The notes below the pieces were generated by a model, which was not told where the DNA came from, made no database searches, and saw only the letters and a list, made by a program, of their open reading frames with translations. From positions 124,001-188,000 of the forward strand of contig CAXXFQ010000009.1 in NCBI GenBank assembly GCA_963674475.2: DNA of 64,000 bases, in the 5' to 3' direction. The translations under genes and the position numbers were made by a program. This DNA comes from CAXXFQ01 sp963674475 (GTDB taxonomy: Bacteria > Planctomycetota > Planctomycetia > Pirellulales > Thermoguttaceae). Of this stretch, positions 56,260 through 64,000 are shown piece by piece (the stretch's first letter is position 1; every line of letters starts with the position of its first letter).

Positions 56260-57150
56260 CTATTTATATAGTCCTAATCGCAATAACTTCTCTCGACACT
56301 CGTCCCGCTCTCGACACCGGGTCAACTCGCGCCATGTCGGATCGTCCGCCGCGCGGAACGCCTCTTCATCAGCCGGCAAGTTCCCGGCGGTCGCCAGCCG
56401 GGCAATCACCTCCCGGTCCAGCCGGGTCAGCCCCATCGCCTCGAGCCGATAGTCGACAAACGCCTCCCAGACCATCGGAAACAACGGCCGAATAATCTGC
56501 TCGCCGATGATCGTCGCGTACCGGCGGATCTCCACCTGCGCGTGCGAGTCCATCCGCAGTCGGAGGAAATGCAACAGGTTGTGCAGATCGATCTTCCAGT
56601 ACGCCTCGGTGTAGGTCGATAGCGGCAGGTCTTTACGTGCCTGTTCGCGCGCGACCCCTTTTTCCAACCGCGATTGATAGACGCCACGTGCTTCCGATTG
56701 GAACGCGGTCTCTTGGTCAGTCAGCTCCCGGCCCAATTCAAGGTCGAGTTCCCCGTCGCTGCCCTGCCGGTTCGATTGGGCCTGAACCCGCCACGCGTCC
56801 GGCTCGGTCGTCTGACAGGCGTCGATCGCCACGGAGTAGCGCGTACTGTACTCGTTGACCGACGCGGTCCGATGACGGATCCACTGTCGCCAGCAGTCCA
56901 TCGGGACGCGGACCAGCAGTTTCACTTCGGCCATCTCCAGCGGGGTCGTGTGCCAGTGTCGCATCAGGTAGCGGATCAAGGTCCGGTCGTCGGAGACCCG
57001 TTTGGTCCCCTCGCCATAGCTGACCCGGGCCGCCTGGACGATCGAGCTGTCGTCGCCCATGACGTCGACCAGACAGACGAAACCGTCGTTGAGCACCGGC
57101 CACTTTTTCCAGCGGAGCGCTTCGAGGGATTCGGCGTTGGAATTGCTCAT
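56260..57150 (-). CDS. thyX: Flavin-dependent thymidylate synthase
   Basis: This 296-residue enzyme methylates dUMP using FAD and methylene-tetrahydrofolate. The ThyX signature RHRxxSxNExSxRY is present as RHRTASVNEYSTRY (92-105). YWKIDLHNLLHFLRLRMDSHAQ is the second conserved part. The use of ThyX in place of ThyA fits a planctomycete or anaerobic lifestyle. The preceding small gene ends 27 bases upstream and is probably co-transcribed. Confidence 0.96.
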   Translation of the reverse strand: MSNSNAESLEALRWKKWPVLNDGFVCLVDVMGDDSSIVQAARVSYGEGTKRVSDDRTLIRYLMRHWHTTPLEMAEVKLLVRVPMDCWRQWIRHRTASVNEYSTRYSVAIDACQTTEPDAWRVQAQSNRQGSDGELDLELGRELTDQETAFQSEARGVYQSRLEKGVAREQARKDLPLSTYTEAYWKIDLHNLLHFLRLRMDSHAQVEIRRYATIIGEQIIRPLFPMVWEAFVDYRLEAMGLTRLDREVIARLATAGNLPADEEAFRAADDPTWRELTRCRERDECREKLLRLGLYK

Positions 57151-57177
57151 GATAGGCTCAATGATTTTTTGTTGGTA

Positions 57178-57435
57178 TTATTTGCCAAGAAGCTTCTCGT
57201 AAAGACTGGCCAACAGGGCCGGGTTGTCGGTGGCCGTGATACGCTCGATCTGATCAGCCGGAACTTCAAGTTTTTCCATGGCGATGGCCGCTCGTTGCCA
57301 GATCTGCTTGCGTTTCTTCCCTTCGGCCAGATAGAGATCGGTCAGCAATTCGCCCAGACGCTGGACCATAATGGCATCCCGATTGGCATAATAATTTTTG
57401 ATAATACGATTTTGGTGACTTGAATGCTTCGCCAT
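57178..57435 (-). CDS. Small conserved cytoplasmic protein, unknown
   Basis: This 85-residue, helical protein begins MAKHSSHQNRIIKNYY and is rich in charged residues. From memory, similar short proteins are widespread in planctomycetes; I know no function. An AGGGAAG ribosome-binding site precedes ATG 57435, and a longer frame starting 22 codons earlier lacks one. It lies 27 bases before thyX on the same strand. Confidence 0.75.
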   Translation of the reverse strand: MAKHSSHQNRIIKNYYANRDAIMVQRLGELLTDLYLAEGKKRKQIWQRAAIAMEKLEVPADQIERITATDNPALLASLYEKLLGK

Positions 57436-57629
57436 CGAAACTTTTTCTTCCCTGAAAACCTTTGCACGCAAAAAAGCCGGAATCTGCTCCGGCTGACACA
57501 AGACTATCAGTTTATCGAATTGGGCCGTTTTCTTCCAGTAGTCGAAAATTCGGAAATCAAGTCAAACCAAAGCTTTAGTAATAACAAAACTCGTTGCACA
57601 AACGGGCCAAACGGGGTACGATCTCGTGG

Positions 57630-59273
57630 ATGAGTAAATCGAGATCGACACATCCCCTCCTGCATGGGATCCGCGTCACCGGCCTGGGGACGTTGGCCAG
57701 TCGGATTCTGGGCATGATCCGCGACATGGCGACCGCCGCTTTGCTGGGGCTTTCCGGCGGCGGGGCGATGGACGCGTTCGTCATTGCGCTTCGAATCCCC
57801 AATCTGTTCCGACGCCTCTTCGCCGAAGGCGCGCTGGCGGCCAGCTATCTGCCGGTTTTGACTCGACTTCTGGAAGAAGACCGCCGCCACGCCTGGCAGT
57901 TGGCCAGCGTCTTGTTGACCTGCCTGGCCGTCGTCCTGATGGGCCTGTTACTGCTGGGAGAATTGGCTTGCTGGGGGATCTGGGCAGCTTGGGGTACTGA
58001 GATAGAAGGGCTCTCGCTCGTCCTCGGCCTGACTGCCACCATGTTGCCCTACGCCGTGTTGATCTGCCTGGCGGCCCAGGTCGCCGCGACGCTCCATGCG
58101 CTGTCCCATTTCACGGCTCCGGCGCTTGCGCCGACGTTGTTGAACGTCTGCTGGCTCGCAGGTGTCTGGTTCATCGCCCCGACGTTCGGCCCGGACCGCG
58201 AGGCCCAGGTCTTTGTCCTGGCCGGATGCGTTTTGGCCGCGGGGGTTTTTCAATTGGCCCTTCAGGCGGTCGTCCTGTTTCAGCTCGGTTTCCGCTTCGA
58301 TTTCGACTGGACGGCCGGTCGCGGGGCGTTGGGGGAGGTGGTCCGCGCGATGGCCCCGATGGTCGCCGGGCTGGCCATCACCCAAGTCAACACCCTGATG
58401 GACAACCTGATCGCCTGGGGTCTTTCATCGGTTCCCGGCGGACCGGATCGAATCGCCTGGCTGGGCAACGCGGTCGCCTACCCGATGCGGCAAGGGGCCT
58501 CGGCGGCGATCTACTACGGCGAGCGGCTTTACCAGTTCCCCTTGGGCATCCTGGGGCTGGCCGTGGCGACCGCCATCTTTCCGCTGTTGAGTCGTCACGC
58601 GATCCGAAAACAGTTCGACCAACTCGGCGCCGACTTGACGCTTGGCCTTCGGATGGTCTTGATGCTGAGTCTTCCTGCCGGAATTGGATTGATGCTCCTG
58701 GCCGAGCCGATCACCCGGCTGCTGTTCGAACACGGCCAGTTCGACGCGACCGACGTCGCCCGGACCGCGCGGATGATCACCTGTTACTCGATGGGCGTCT
58801 GGGCCTACTGCGCGTTGCCCGTTTTGGTCCGCGGCTATTACGCCCTGGGCGATCGGATCACGCCGGTCCGCGTCGGCGCGGCGGTCGTCGGAGTCAATCT
58901 CGTGCTGAACTTCACGCTCATTTGGCCGCTGGCCGAAGCCGGGTTGGCCGTGGCCACCTCCATCTCGGCCGCCGTCCAGGTTTTGGTTCTAACCGCGTTG
59001 TTCTCCCGACGCAAGTGTAAACTCAACTGGCCCGAACTGGCCGCCACGCTCCTCCGCGCAGGCGTCGCCACCGGACTGATGGTCGTCGCCGCCTGGATTG
59101 CACTCAGTTACCTTTCCGCCGGGCCGTCGATTGCCGAACGCCTTGTACGAGTCCTGCTGCCGGTCGCCGTAAGCGTTGTCGTCTACGGCGTGACGTACCA
59201 TTTGGTCGGCGGGCGGGAACTGAATATGCTCTTAGGGCGGGGGAAGGGGGCGGGGGGGGATGAAGAAGGGTAG
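57630..59273 (+). CDS. murJ: Lipid II flippase MurJ
   Basis: This 547-residue protein has about 14 membrane helices and the MurJ landmarks SRILGMIRDM near the start, DAFVIALRIPNLFRRLFAEGA, and YPMRQG.. with LFEHGQFDATD later. MurJ flips the peptidoglycan precursor lipid II across the inner membrane, which supports a peptidoglycan wall in this planctomycete. The start at ATG 57630 gives a short N-terminus before the first helix. A solo R repeat follows the stop codon. Confidence 0.93.
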   Translation: MSKSRSTHPLLHGIRVTGLGTLASRILGMIRDMATAALLGLSGGGAMDAFVIALRIPNLFRRLFAEGALAASYLPVLTRLLEEDRRHAWQLASVLLTCLAVVLMGLLLLGELACWGIWAAWGTEIEGLSLVLGLTATMLPYAVLICLAAQVAATLHALSHFTAPALAPTLLNVCWLAGVWFIAPTFGPDREAQVFVLAGCVLAAGVFQLALQAVVLFQLGFRFDFDWTAGRGALGEVVRAMAPMVAGLAITQVNTLMDNLIAWGLSSVPGGPDRIAWLGNAVAYPMRQGASAAIYYGERLYQFPLGILGLAVATAIFPLLSRHAIRKQFDQLGADLTLGLRMVLMLSLPAGIGLMLLAEPITRLLFEHGQFDATDVARTARMITCYSMGVWAYCALPVLVRGYYALGDRITPVRVGAAVVGVNLVLNFTLIWPLAEAGLAVATSISAAVQVLVLTALFSRRKCKLNWPELAATLLRAGVATGLMVVAAWIALSYLSAGPSIAERLVRVLLPVAVSVVVYGVTYHLVGGRELNMLLGRGKGAGGDEEG

Positions 59274-59329
59274 ATCGGTTGTCGTTTTTGTGGTAGGGGT
59301 TGGGGTTTCTCGAAGTGGTAAAAAAAAGG

Positions 59330-59448
59330 GTGTGACGGCTGTGCCGTCACCTGTGTTTCTTAAATGAGAGGGGACATTTTGAAAATTGTCCCCTCTCAAA
59401 CTCTCCCCTCAAAAACTTTTTGGACCGGGATCGCTTCGCGATCCCTCT
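59330..59448 (-). repeat. R repeat, copy F (solo, at a convergent junction)
   Basis: A complete unit on the minus strand. Hairpin 1 reads GGGATCGC/GCGATCCC, a compensated change from the usual GGGATTGC/GCAATCCC. Hairpin 2 (GAGAGGGGACA/TGTCCCCTCTC-type) and hairpin 3 (GTGACGGC/GCCGTCAC) are intact. It is six bases from the rlmL stop codon. Confidence 0.92.
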
Positions 59449-59454
59449 TCTTGT

Positions 59455-61677
59455 TTATTTCTCTTTCATTTCTATGCGCCAACATCGGTGGATTCGCTGG
59501 TTCCGAAAATCTTCCGGCACCGTCCGTTTGCTGATCTCGCGGATCGACACGCCTTCAAATCGATCCTCCTCGAATCGAAATCGGCGGAAGTTGGTCGAGA
59601 AATAAACCACCCCGCCCGGCGCCATCCGCTTGAACAGTTTTCGTAACAAAAGGACATGGTCGCGTTGGATATCGAACTCCACTTCGGTCTTTTTGCTGTT
59701 GGAAAACGTCGGCGGGTCGACCACCGCCAAATCGTATTGGCGCCCCTCCCGATCCAAGAAGGCCAAACAGTCTTCATTGACAAACCGGTGCTCGGGTCCG
59801 TCAAAACCGTTGAGCTTCAGATTCCTCTGGGCCCACTCCAAATACTGCTTCGACAGGTCGACCGTCGTCGTTTCCGTTGCGCCCCCGTCGGCCGCATAAA
59901 CGGTGAACGCGCCGGTATAGGCGAACAGGTTCAAAAAACGCTTCCCCTTGGCCTCATCGCGTACTTCGCTCCGGGTGATCCGATGGTCAAGAAACAGCCC
60001 CGTATCGATGTAGTCGGACAGGTTGACTAAAAAACGAAGGCCCCCTTCGCCCACCTCATAGATACAGCGGCTCCGGTCGACCTTTTCATATTGCGTCGCG
60101 CCCCGTTGTCGAAGTCGACTCTTTAAAAACGTGTCGCGCGGGTCAACCTCCAGCGCGTTGGCCGCCGTTCGGGCCATCAGGTCGAGCCAGTCGGCATGCT
60201 CGGCGGGCGTCCGATCGTGGGGCCGTTCGTATTCGGTGATATGCAACGCGTTCTCGTACCGGTCGACCACCAGGGGAATCTCGGGGATGTCCCGATCGTA
60301 AAGTCGAAAACAAGTTATCTCCCGTCGAGTCGGCCAACGCCTGAGATGGTGGGCCCGTTTCAACAGCCGGGTGCGAAACAGTTTGCCCTGCTCGATCGTC
60401 TTGGCTGAAAGACCGCCAAAGGCCGCCTTTATTTCTGGTGTCTCGGTAGGCGTTTCGGCTGTCGTCTTGGCTGGCACCTCGGCCGTCGACAGCTCCTCGG
60501 TCTTCCCCGTTTCGCCTGTTTCGCCCACACTTTCGGCAGTCGGTCGCGGCGGTCGGGGGCCGTGGTACTGGAAGTAGGTACACGCGATTCGCCCGTTGTA
60601 AAGCTTGCGACGTCGGTCGGCCTTTTGTCCCAAGATCTCCTCGAAATTCGGATGGTCGGTCAACACGTAATGCGACCAGGTCGGCAACCGTCGCAGCACC
60701 TCGGGCATACTCTGGTAAAGCGCGTCGACCTCGTCCGACTGCCCGATCCGCTGACCGTAAGGCGGGTTGGTAATGACACACCCGTATTCCCGCCGACTCG
60801 ATAGCTCGTCGAACGGTCGTTGGGCAAATTCGATCTCTTCCTGAACGCCCGCTTCCCGCGCGTGGTGTCGGGCCAAACGCAATACGTCCGGGTCGAAATC
60901 GGTCCCCAAAAGGGCAAACGGCAACGGCGGACCGACGAGATCGTTTGCTTCCTCGCGAGCCTCTTTCCAGATCTTTGCGTCGAGCATCGGCCACGTTTCG
61001 GCCGCGAAATCCCGATTCAACCCCGGTGCCCGATTGCGTCCGATCAGGGCCGCTTCGATCGGGATGGTGCCCGAGCCGCAAAACGGATCGATCAACATCC
61101 GGCCCGGTCGCCAAAAGCTCAACTGAATCATCCCGGCAGCCAACGTCTCGCGAATCGGCGCGGTGCCGACCAGTTTTCGATAGCCCCGTTTATGCAGTCC
61201 AACGCCGGTCGTGTCCAGAAACAGGGACGCCCGGTTTTCGACCATCGCCACTTCGATCTGGACGGTCGGCCCCGACTCGTCGAGCGTTTCGACACCGTGG
61301 CCCTCGCGGAGCCGCTGGACGATCGCCTTTTTGACAATCTTTTGACAGGCCGGGACACTCGACAACTGTGACTTGACCGAGCGACCTCGAACCGGAAACG
61401 CCCCGTCGGCCGGGACCCACTGTTCCCAAGGCAGGGCGAAAGTCTGGTCGAACAGCTGGCCGAAGTCGGTCGCTTCGAACGAGCCCAGTCGGACGAGGAC
61501 CCGTTCGGCGGTGCGCAGCCACAGGTTCGACCGGGCGATGGCCGTGGGGTCACCCTCGAAACGGATCCAACCGGGCCGATCGGTGGACGGTTGGTAACCG
61601 AGTGCGCGGAGTTCGCGAGTGGCGACCGCTTCGAGACCGAAGGCGGTGGTGGCAATGAGTTCAAGGGTGTGAGGCAT
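59455..61677 (-). CDS. rlmL: RlmKL, bifunctional 23S rRNA methyltransferase
   Basis: This 740-residue protein joins two methyltransferases, as in E. coli RlmKL. The N-terminal half has a THUMP domain and the RlmL catalytic NPPYG (304-308), which makes m2G2445. The C-terminal half is RlmK (m7G2069) with DPPTFSNS starting at D654. A Thr/Glu/Pro-rich linker at about 383-415 joins them and is longer than I expect for the family. It is flanked by repeat islands on both sides. Confidence 0.93.
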   Translation of the reverse strand: MPHTLELIATTAFGLEAVATRELRALGYQPSTDRPGWIRFEGDPTAIARSNLWLRTAERVLVRLGSFEATDFGQLFDQTFALPWEQWVPADGAFPVRGRSVKSQLSSVPACQKIVKKAIVQRLREGHGVETLDESGPTVQIEVAMVENRASLFLDTTGVGLHKRGYRKLVGTAPIRETLAAGMIQLSFWRPGRMLIDPFCGSGTIPIEAALIGRNRAPGLNRDFAAETWPMLDAKIWKEAREEANDLVGPPLPFALLGTDFDPDVLRLARHHAREAGVQEEIEFAQRPFDELSSRREYGCVITNPPYGQRIGQSDEVDALYQSMPEVLRRLPTWSHYVLTDHPNFEEILGQKADRRRKLYNGRIACTYFQYHGPRPPRPTAESVGETGETGKTEELSTAEVPAKTTAETPTETPEIKAAFGGLSAKTIEQGKLFRTRLLKRAHHLRRWPTRREITCFRLYDRDIPEIPLVVDRYENALHITEYERPHDRTPAEHADWLDLMARTAANALEVDPRDTFLKSRLRQRGATQYEKVDRSRCIYEVGEGGLRFLVNLSDYIDTGLFLDHRITRSEVRDEAKGKRFLNLFAYTGAFTVYAADGGATETTTVDLSKQYLEWAQRNLKLNGFDGPEHRFVNEDCLAFLDREGRQYDLAVVDPPTFSNSKKTEVEFDIQRDHVLLLRKLFKRMAPGGVVYFSTNFRRFRFEEDRFEGVSIREISKRTVPEDFRNQRIHRCWRIEMKEK

Positions 61678-61738
61678 AAAGGCAAACAGAAAAAGAGGGA
61701 ATTAGAAAACAGAAACAAAAAAGAAAAAAACAAAGAAA

Positions 61739-61964
61739 AGAGGGATTGCAAAGCAATCCCGGCGGGCAGGGCCCGCAGCCGGACCGGCGTTTCCACGCCG
61801 CGGATTAAACCCGTTCCCGATGGTCACTGGTATTGGTACTAGCGACCAACGGGAGCGGGTTCAAGTAACGGTGCGGAAGCACCAAGAAAAAAGTTTGAGA
61901 GGGGGCCATTTTCAAAATGGTTTTCCTCATTTAAAAAAACAGGTGACGGCAAAGCCGTCACTCC
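61739..61964 (+). repeat. R repeat copy G, interrupted by S units 5 and 6
   Basis: Hairpin 1 is at 61742-61760. Sequence 61761-61885 is S-type: hairpins at 61762-61776, 61786-61799 and 61870-61883. A long inverted repeat lies in between (61808-61833 with 61836-61862, about 25 bases each). Hairpin 2 (61897-61930) and hairpin 3 (61942-61963) of R follow. The S block replaces the AAAAAGTTTTT part. Confidence 0.85.
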
Positions 61965-62005
61965 ATTTTCTCTTTTTTCCAAAACCAACCCATTGGCTTT
62001 ACAAA

Positions 62006-62161
62006 TTAGGGGAAACCTTTCCAAAGAAAAGCCTCCCCTAAAACCCCTTCCAAAAACTTCCTTGTAGGCTGCTTCCGCACCGCAGATTAAACCCGCTCCC
62101 GGCGAGTCGCGGGTGTTTTGTCTTTTTATTATTTATGAGAGTGATTACTTCGCAATCGCTC
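62006..62161 (-). repeat. R repeat copy H, degenerate, with S unit 7
   Basis: On the minus strand a degenerate hairpin 1 (62141-62159), an S remnant (62066-62102, with GGGAGCGGGTTTA), an AAGTTTTTGGAAGGGG stretch and hairpin 2 (AGGGGA/TCCCCT) are visible. Hairpin 3 is absent. Confidence 0.65.
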
Positions 62162-62168
62162 TTTTTTT

Positions 62169-62903
62169 CTACCGTATCGTTCCGGTTCCCCGACTGACCA
62201 TCTCCGTCGCCCCGTCAGTTCCCGGCACCGTCGGCACTCCACCCGTCCCCCCGATCCCCGGCCGAAGCGACGCGACCCGAGCGGCCACCTCCGGCTGGAA
62301 CCGGTCGTGCCATAACGATCGCTGATAACTGGCCAGCGCCTGGTCGACTTCGCCGGTCCGTTCTTGTAAATGGCCAAGCGCCGTCAGCGCCCGAGCGTTC
62401 TCCGGCGCCAGGGCCAAGGCATCGGTAATATACGACTTGGCCCGAGCCAGATCGCCATTTTCTTCACACAATCGGGCCAGCTCAACCCGCGCTTCGGCCG
62501 ACTGCGGATGACGGTCCGACCAGCCCTCGAGCAATCGATACGCCTTGTCATTATACCCCTGCTCGGCCAATAAGACAGCCAACCCGCGGAAACAATCGGT
62601 ATGGTTGTCGTTGAAGTCGAGACACCGGTTGTAATAGCTTTCCGCCTGATCGAAGTCGGCTTGACGCTTACTGGAAGTGGCCATCCGGTGGTAGACCGAC
62701 GCCAGATTATAATAAGCGTCGGCGTTGTTCGGGTCGTCGTCCAACGCCTGCTGAAATAGATTCAGCGCTTCCTGATAGCGGGCCTGCTGGAAATAACGGA
62801 CCCCTTGGGCGTTTTTCCCCTGGGCGGCAAACGTTCCACAACCGACCGTCCCAACTTGCAGGACGATCACAAGCAACGCCGTCAATCGGATCGAATGGAG
62901 CAC
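62169..62903 (-). CDS. TPR lipoprotein
   Basis: This 244-residue protein has a lipoprotein signal with lipobox TVGC, followed by about five tetratricopeptide repeats (for example YQEALNLFQQALDDDPNNADAYYNLASVY). The Gly/Thr-rich tail GIGGTGGVPTVPGTDG is disordered. Related proteins such as PilW/PilF or NlpI help assemble outer-membrane or pilus structures, but nothing here proves that role. A repeat island lies downstream. Confidence 0.85.
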   Translation of the reverse strand: MLHSIRLTALLVIVLQVGTVGCGTFAAQGKNAQGVRYFQQARYQEALNLFQQALDDDPNNADAYYNLASVYHRMATSSKRQADFDQAESYYNRCLDFNDNHTDCFRGLAVLLAEQGYNDKAYRLLEGWSDRHPQSAEARVELARLCEENGDLARAKSYITDALALAPENARALTALGHLQERTGEVDQALASYQRSLWHDRFQPEVAARVASLRPGIGGTGGVPTVPGTDGATEMVSRGTGTIR

Positions 62904-63264
62904 GGTTTTCGCCTCGTATCCTTACTTTTCGCGCGCGGGGAAATCCCTCACCGTTTCCACCAGAAGAGGGACCGTCCCCAAGACTAGGACTATTGCGCAT
63001 CTCACTCAAGGGTAACGGTTTCCTTGCAGCTCGGGGAAAAGGGGAAATTGATAATCCCTTCCTTCCCTCGACATTCCGCAACCAGGGGAACTCACCCCAC
63101 GCCGGTGTGACGCTACCCTTAACCGAGAAACGGTCTAAGTATCGGGTGGCGAGGATAGCGGGAAAGGAGAAACGACTCAAGAGCAAAAAGAGCGGATAAG
63201 AACACCCGATAGAGGGGGCTACTACCCTCGAACGCGTTAGCGAAGGGCCCCCCCTTTATTGCGT
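62904..63264. other. Intergenic region between the TPR gene and cmk
   Basis: This 361-base gap has no supported gene. Two AAGGGTA-type half sites in inverted orientation lie about 100 bases apart (near 63008 and 63115). The promoter of the TPR gene should be near 62920-63000. Confidence 0.5.
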
Positions 63265-63921
63265 CTACCCTTTTTTCATTTCCCCTTCGGCCACTTCCAC
63301 TAAGCGGTCGACCACCTGGTCGATCGTCATACGATCAGTGTTGACCTCGATCGCGTCGTCCGCCTTGGCCAAGGGGCCGACCTCGCGTGCCGCGTCACGC
63401 CGGTCGCGCTCGCGCTGGGCCTCAAGGACCTGTTCGAACGTGGCCGACTCGCCTTGGGCTTCAAGATCGGCCAACCGACGTCGGGCCCGCTCTTCGGGCG
63501 AGGCGGTCAAAAAGATTTTACACCCGGCGTCGGGGAACGCGACCGTCCCCTGATCGCGACCCTCGGTGACGACGTTTTGTTGGCCGGCCGCCTCACGCTG
63601 TAGCTCGACCAACCACGCACGAATCTCGGGGTTCCTCGCGGCGTAGCGGGTGACCGCCGTAACCGCCTGGGTCCGGATCGCCTGGCCGACGTCCTCGCCG
63701 TCCAAGAGGATTTGACTATCCTCGAAACGGATCGTGACCTCGTGGGCCACGCGAGTCAGTTCATCCGGATCGTCCCAGTCGACCCCGCGCCGCATCCCGG
63801 CCAACGCGACCGCGCGGTACATCGCCCCGGTGTCCAAATAAACAAATCCAAGCCGTTCGGCCAGCCGCGCGGCGATCGTGCTTTTTCCCGCCCCGGCCGG
63901 GCCGTCGATGGTGATAATCAT
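63265..63921 (-). CDS. cmk: Cytidylate kinase
   Basis: This 218-residue kinase phosphorylates CMP and dCMP. The start MIITIDGPAGAGKST has the P-loop at 7-15, and YLDTGAMYRAVA, EGRDQGTVAFPDA and SPEERARRR are family motifs. ATG 63921 is preferred over a GTG three codons upstream. The upstream gene's stop is about 20 bases away, which suggests an operon. Confidence 0.95.
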   Translation of the reverse strand: MIITIDGPAGAGKSTIAARLAERLGFVYLDTGAMYRAVALAGMRRGVDWDDPDELTRVAHEVTIRFEDSQILLDGEDVGQAIRTQAVTAVTRYAARNPEIRAWLVELQREAAGQQNVVTEGRDQGTVAFPDAGCKIFLTASPEERARRRLADLEAQGESATFEQVLEAQRERDRRDAAREVGPLAKADDAIEVNTDRMTIDQVVDRLVEVAEGEMKKG

Positions 63922-63940
63922 TATTTTCACTCAGCGTTTT

Positions 63941-64000
63941 TCACGCCGTTTTTCTTGGTTTCTGGAAGTGATAGACGCGATCGAACCAGGGACGATTTTC
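63941..64000 (-). CDS. C-terminal end of an unidentified upstream gene (partial)
   Basis: On the minus strand the window begins with an open frame of 19 codons (ENRPWFDRVYHFQKPRKTA) and a TGA at 63943-63941, just before cmk. The segment WFDRVYHFQKP looks like protein and the spacing fits an operon. It is too short to identify. Confidence 0.4.
   Translation of the reverse strand, partial: ENRPWFDRVYHFQKPRKTA

Larger units (their letters stand above)
61739..62161. mobile_element. Foldback (MITE- or REPIN-like) element, about 423 bp, with nested S units
   Basis: R units face each other (61739-61964 and 62006-62161) with hairpin 1 outermost on both sides, the same plan and nearly the same length as 236-655. 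Both arms carry S sequences between hairpin 1 and hairpin 2. The right arm is degenerate. No open frame is credible. Mobility is an inference. Confidence 0.45.
61678..62168. other. Intergenic repeat island between rlmL and the TPR gene
   Basis: This 491-base gap holds a foldback element with nested S units and no gene. An A/G-rich tract precedes it on the rlmL side. Confidence 0.7.

Noticed and set aside
1..64000. tRNA, rRNA, prophage or transposase genes
   Set aside because: Looked for by eye (T-loop sequences, conserved rRNA segments, integrase and transposase motifs) and none found; a tRNAscan or Rfam run would be more sensitive.

Overview
The window reads as chromosomal DNA of a GC-rich planctomycete that probably lives anaerobically. 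Planctomycete markers seen directly are three tandem Tat-exported Gfo/Idh/MocA oxidoreductases, two small lipoproteins, a PilM protein fused to a PilN-like half, a MoxR/DUF58/BatA/VWA operon facing a DUF4159 protein, paired outer-membrane barrel proteins and a flavin-dependent thymidylate synthase (ThyX). An [FeFe]-hydrogenase maturation GTPase (HydF), a full-length NifU with NifS and a second cysteine desulfurase suggest a strong demand for Fe-S clusters and hydrogen metabolism. No rRNA, tRNA, CRISPR array, prophage or transposase gene was found.

Layout. 1-2 kb: start of a UvrD/PcrA helicase gene, ndk, and an FHA-domain gene. 2.2-5.8 kb: radical SAM protein and two paralogous secreted barrel proteins. 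6.2-8.6 kb: nifU-nifS. 8.7-14.5 kb: a minus-strand pilM-pilN fusion followed by two single-pass membrane proteins, probably one inner-membrane assembly. 15-16.4 kb: GlcD-like FAD oxidase. 16.7-17.7 kb: an AT-rich orphan gene. 17.8-18.4 kb: two small lipoproteins. 18.7-23.7 kb: three Gfo/Idh/MocA paralogs. 24.4-26.5 kb: leucine-rich-repeat lipoprotein and scpB. 26.6-31.5 kb: GntP-type permease, two cysteine synthase-like genes, a LolD-like ATPase and MntP. 31.7-35.5 kb: repeat-rich exported protein, alpha/beta hydrolase and a SufR-like regulator. 35.6-37.2 kb: serA. 37.5-47 kb: the MoxR operon and the divergent DUF4159 gene. 47-50.9 kb: a large exported protein and a HAMP-like membrane protein. 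51.2-59.3 kb: hydF, second desulfurase, uxaC-def, a small conserved gene with thyX, and murJ. 59.5-64 kb: rlmKL, a TPR lipoprotein, cmk and the last codons of an upstream gene.

The most unusual signal is not a gene. Six intergenic regions carry a repeat family of about 120 bp (called R here) made of three hairpins. In two places, 236-655 and 61739-62161, two R units face each other to form a foldback element of about 420 bp with no coding capacity. A second, GC-rich hairpin family (called S) lies beside R units and in one place interrupts one. Solo R units start within a few bases to a few tens of bases of a stop codon and always with the same end toward that gene. This resembles a REPIN or MITE system that may also act as a 3'-UTR or terminator element.

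Working together: NifU/NifS, the second desulfurase, the SufR-like regulator and HydF form an Fe-S and hydrogenase maturation theme. UxaC, GntP, GlcD and the exported oxidoreductases suggest use of sugar acids and other carbohydrates. Limits: everything was read by eye, without database searches, so family names rest on motifs, and start codons were chosen from ribosome-binding sites and family alignment knowledge.
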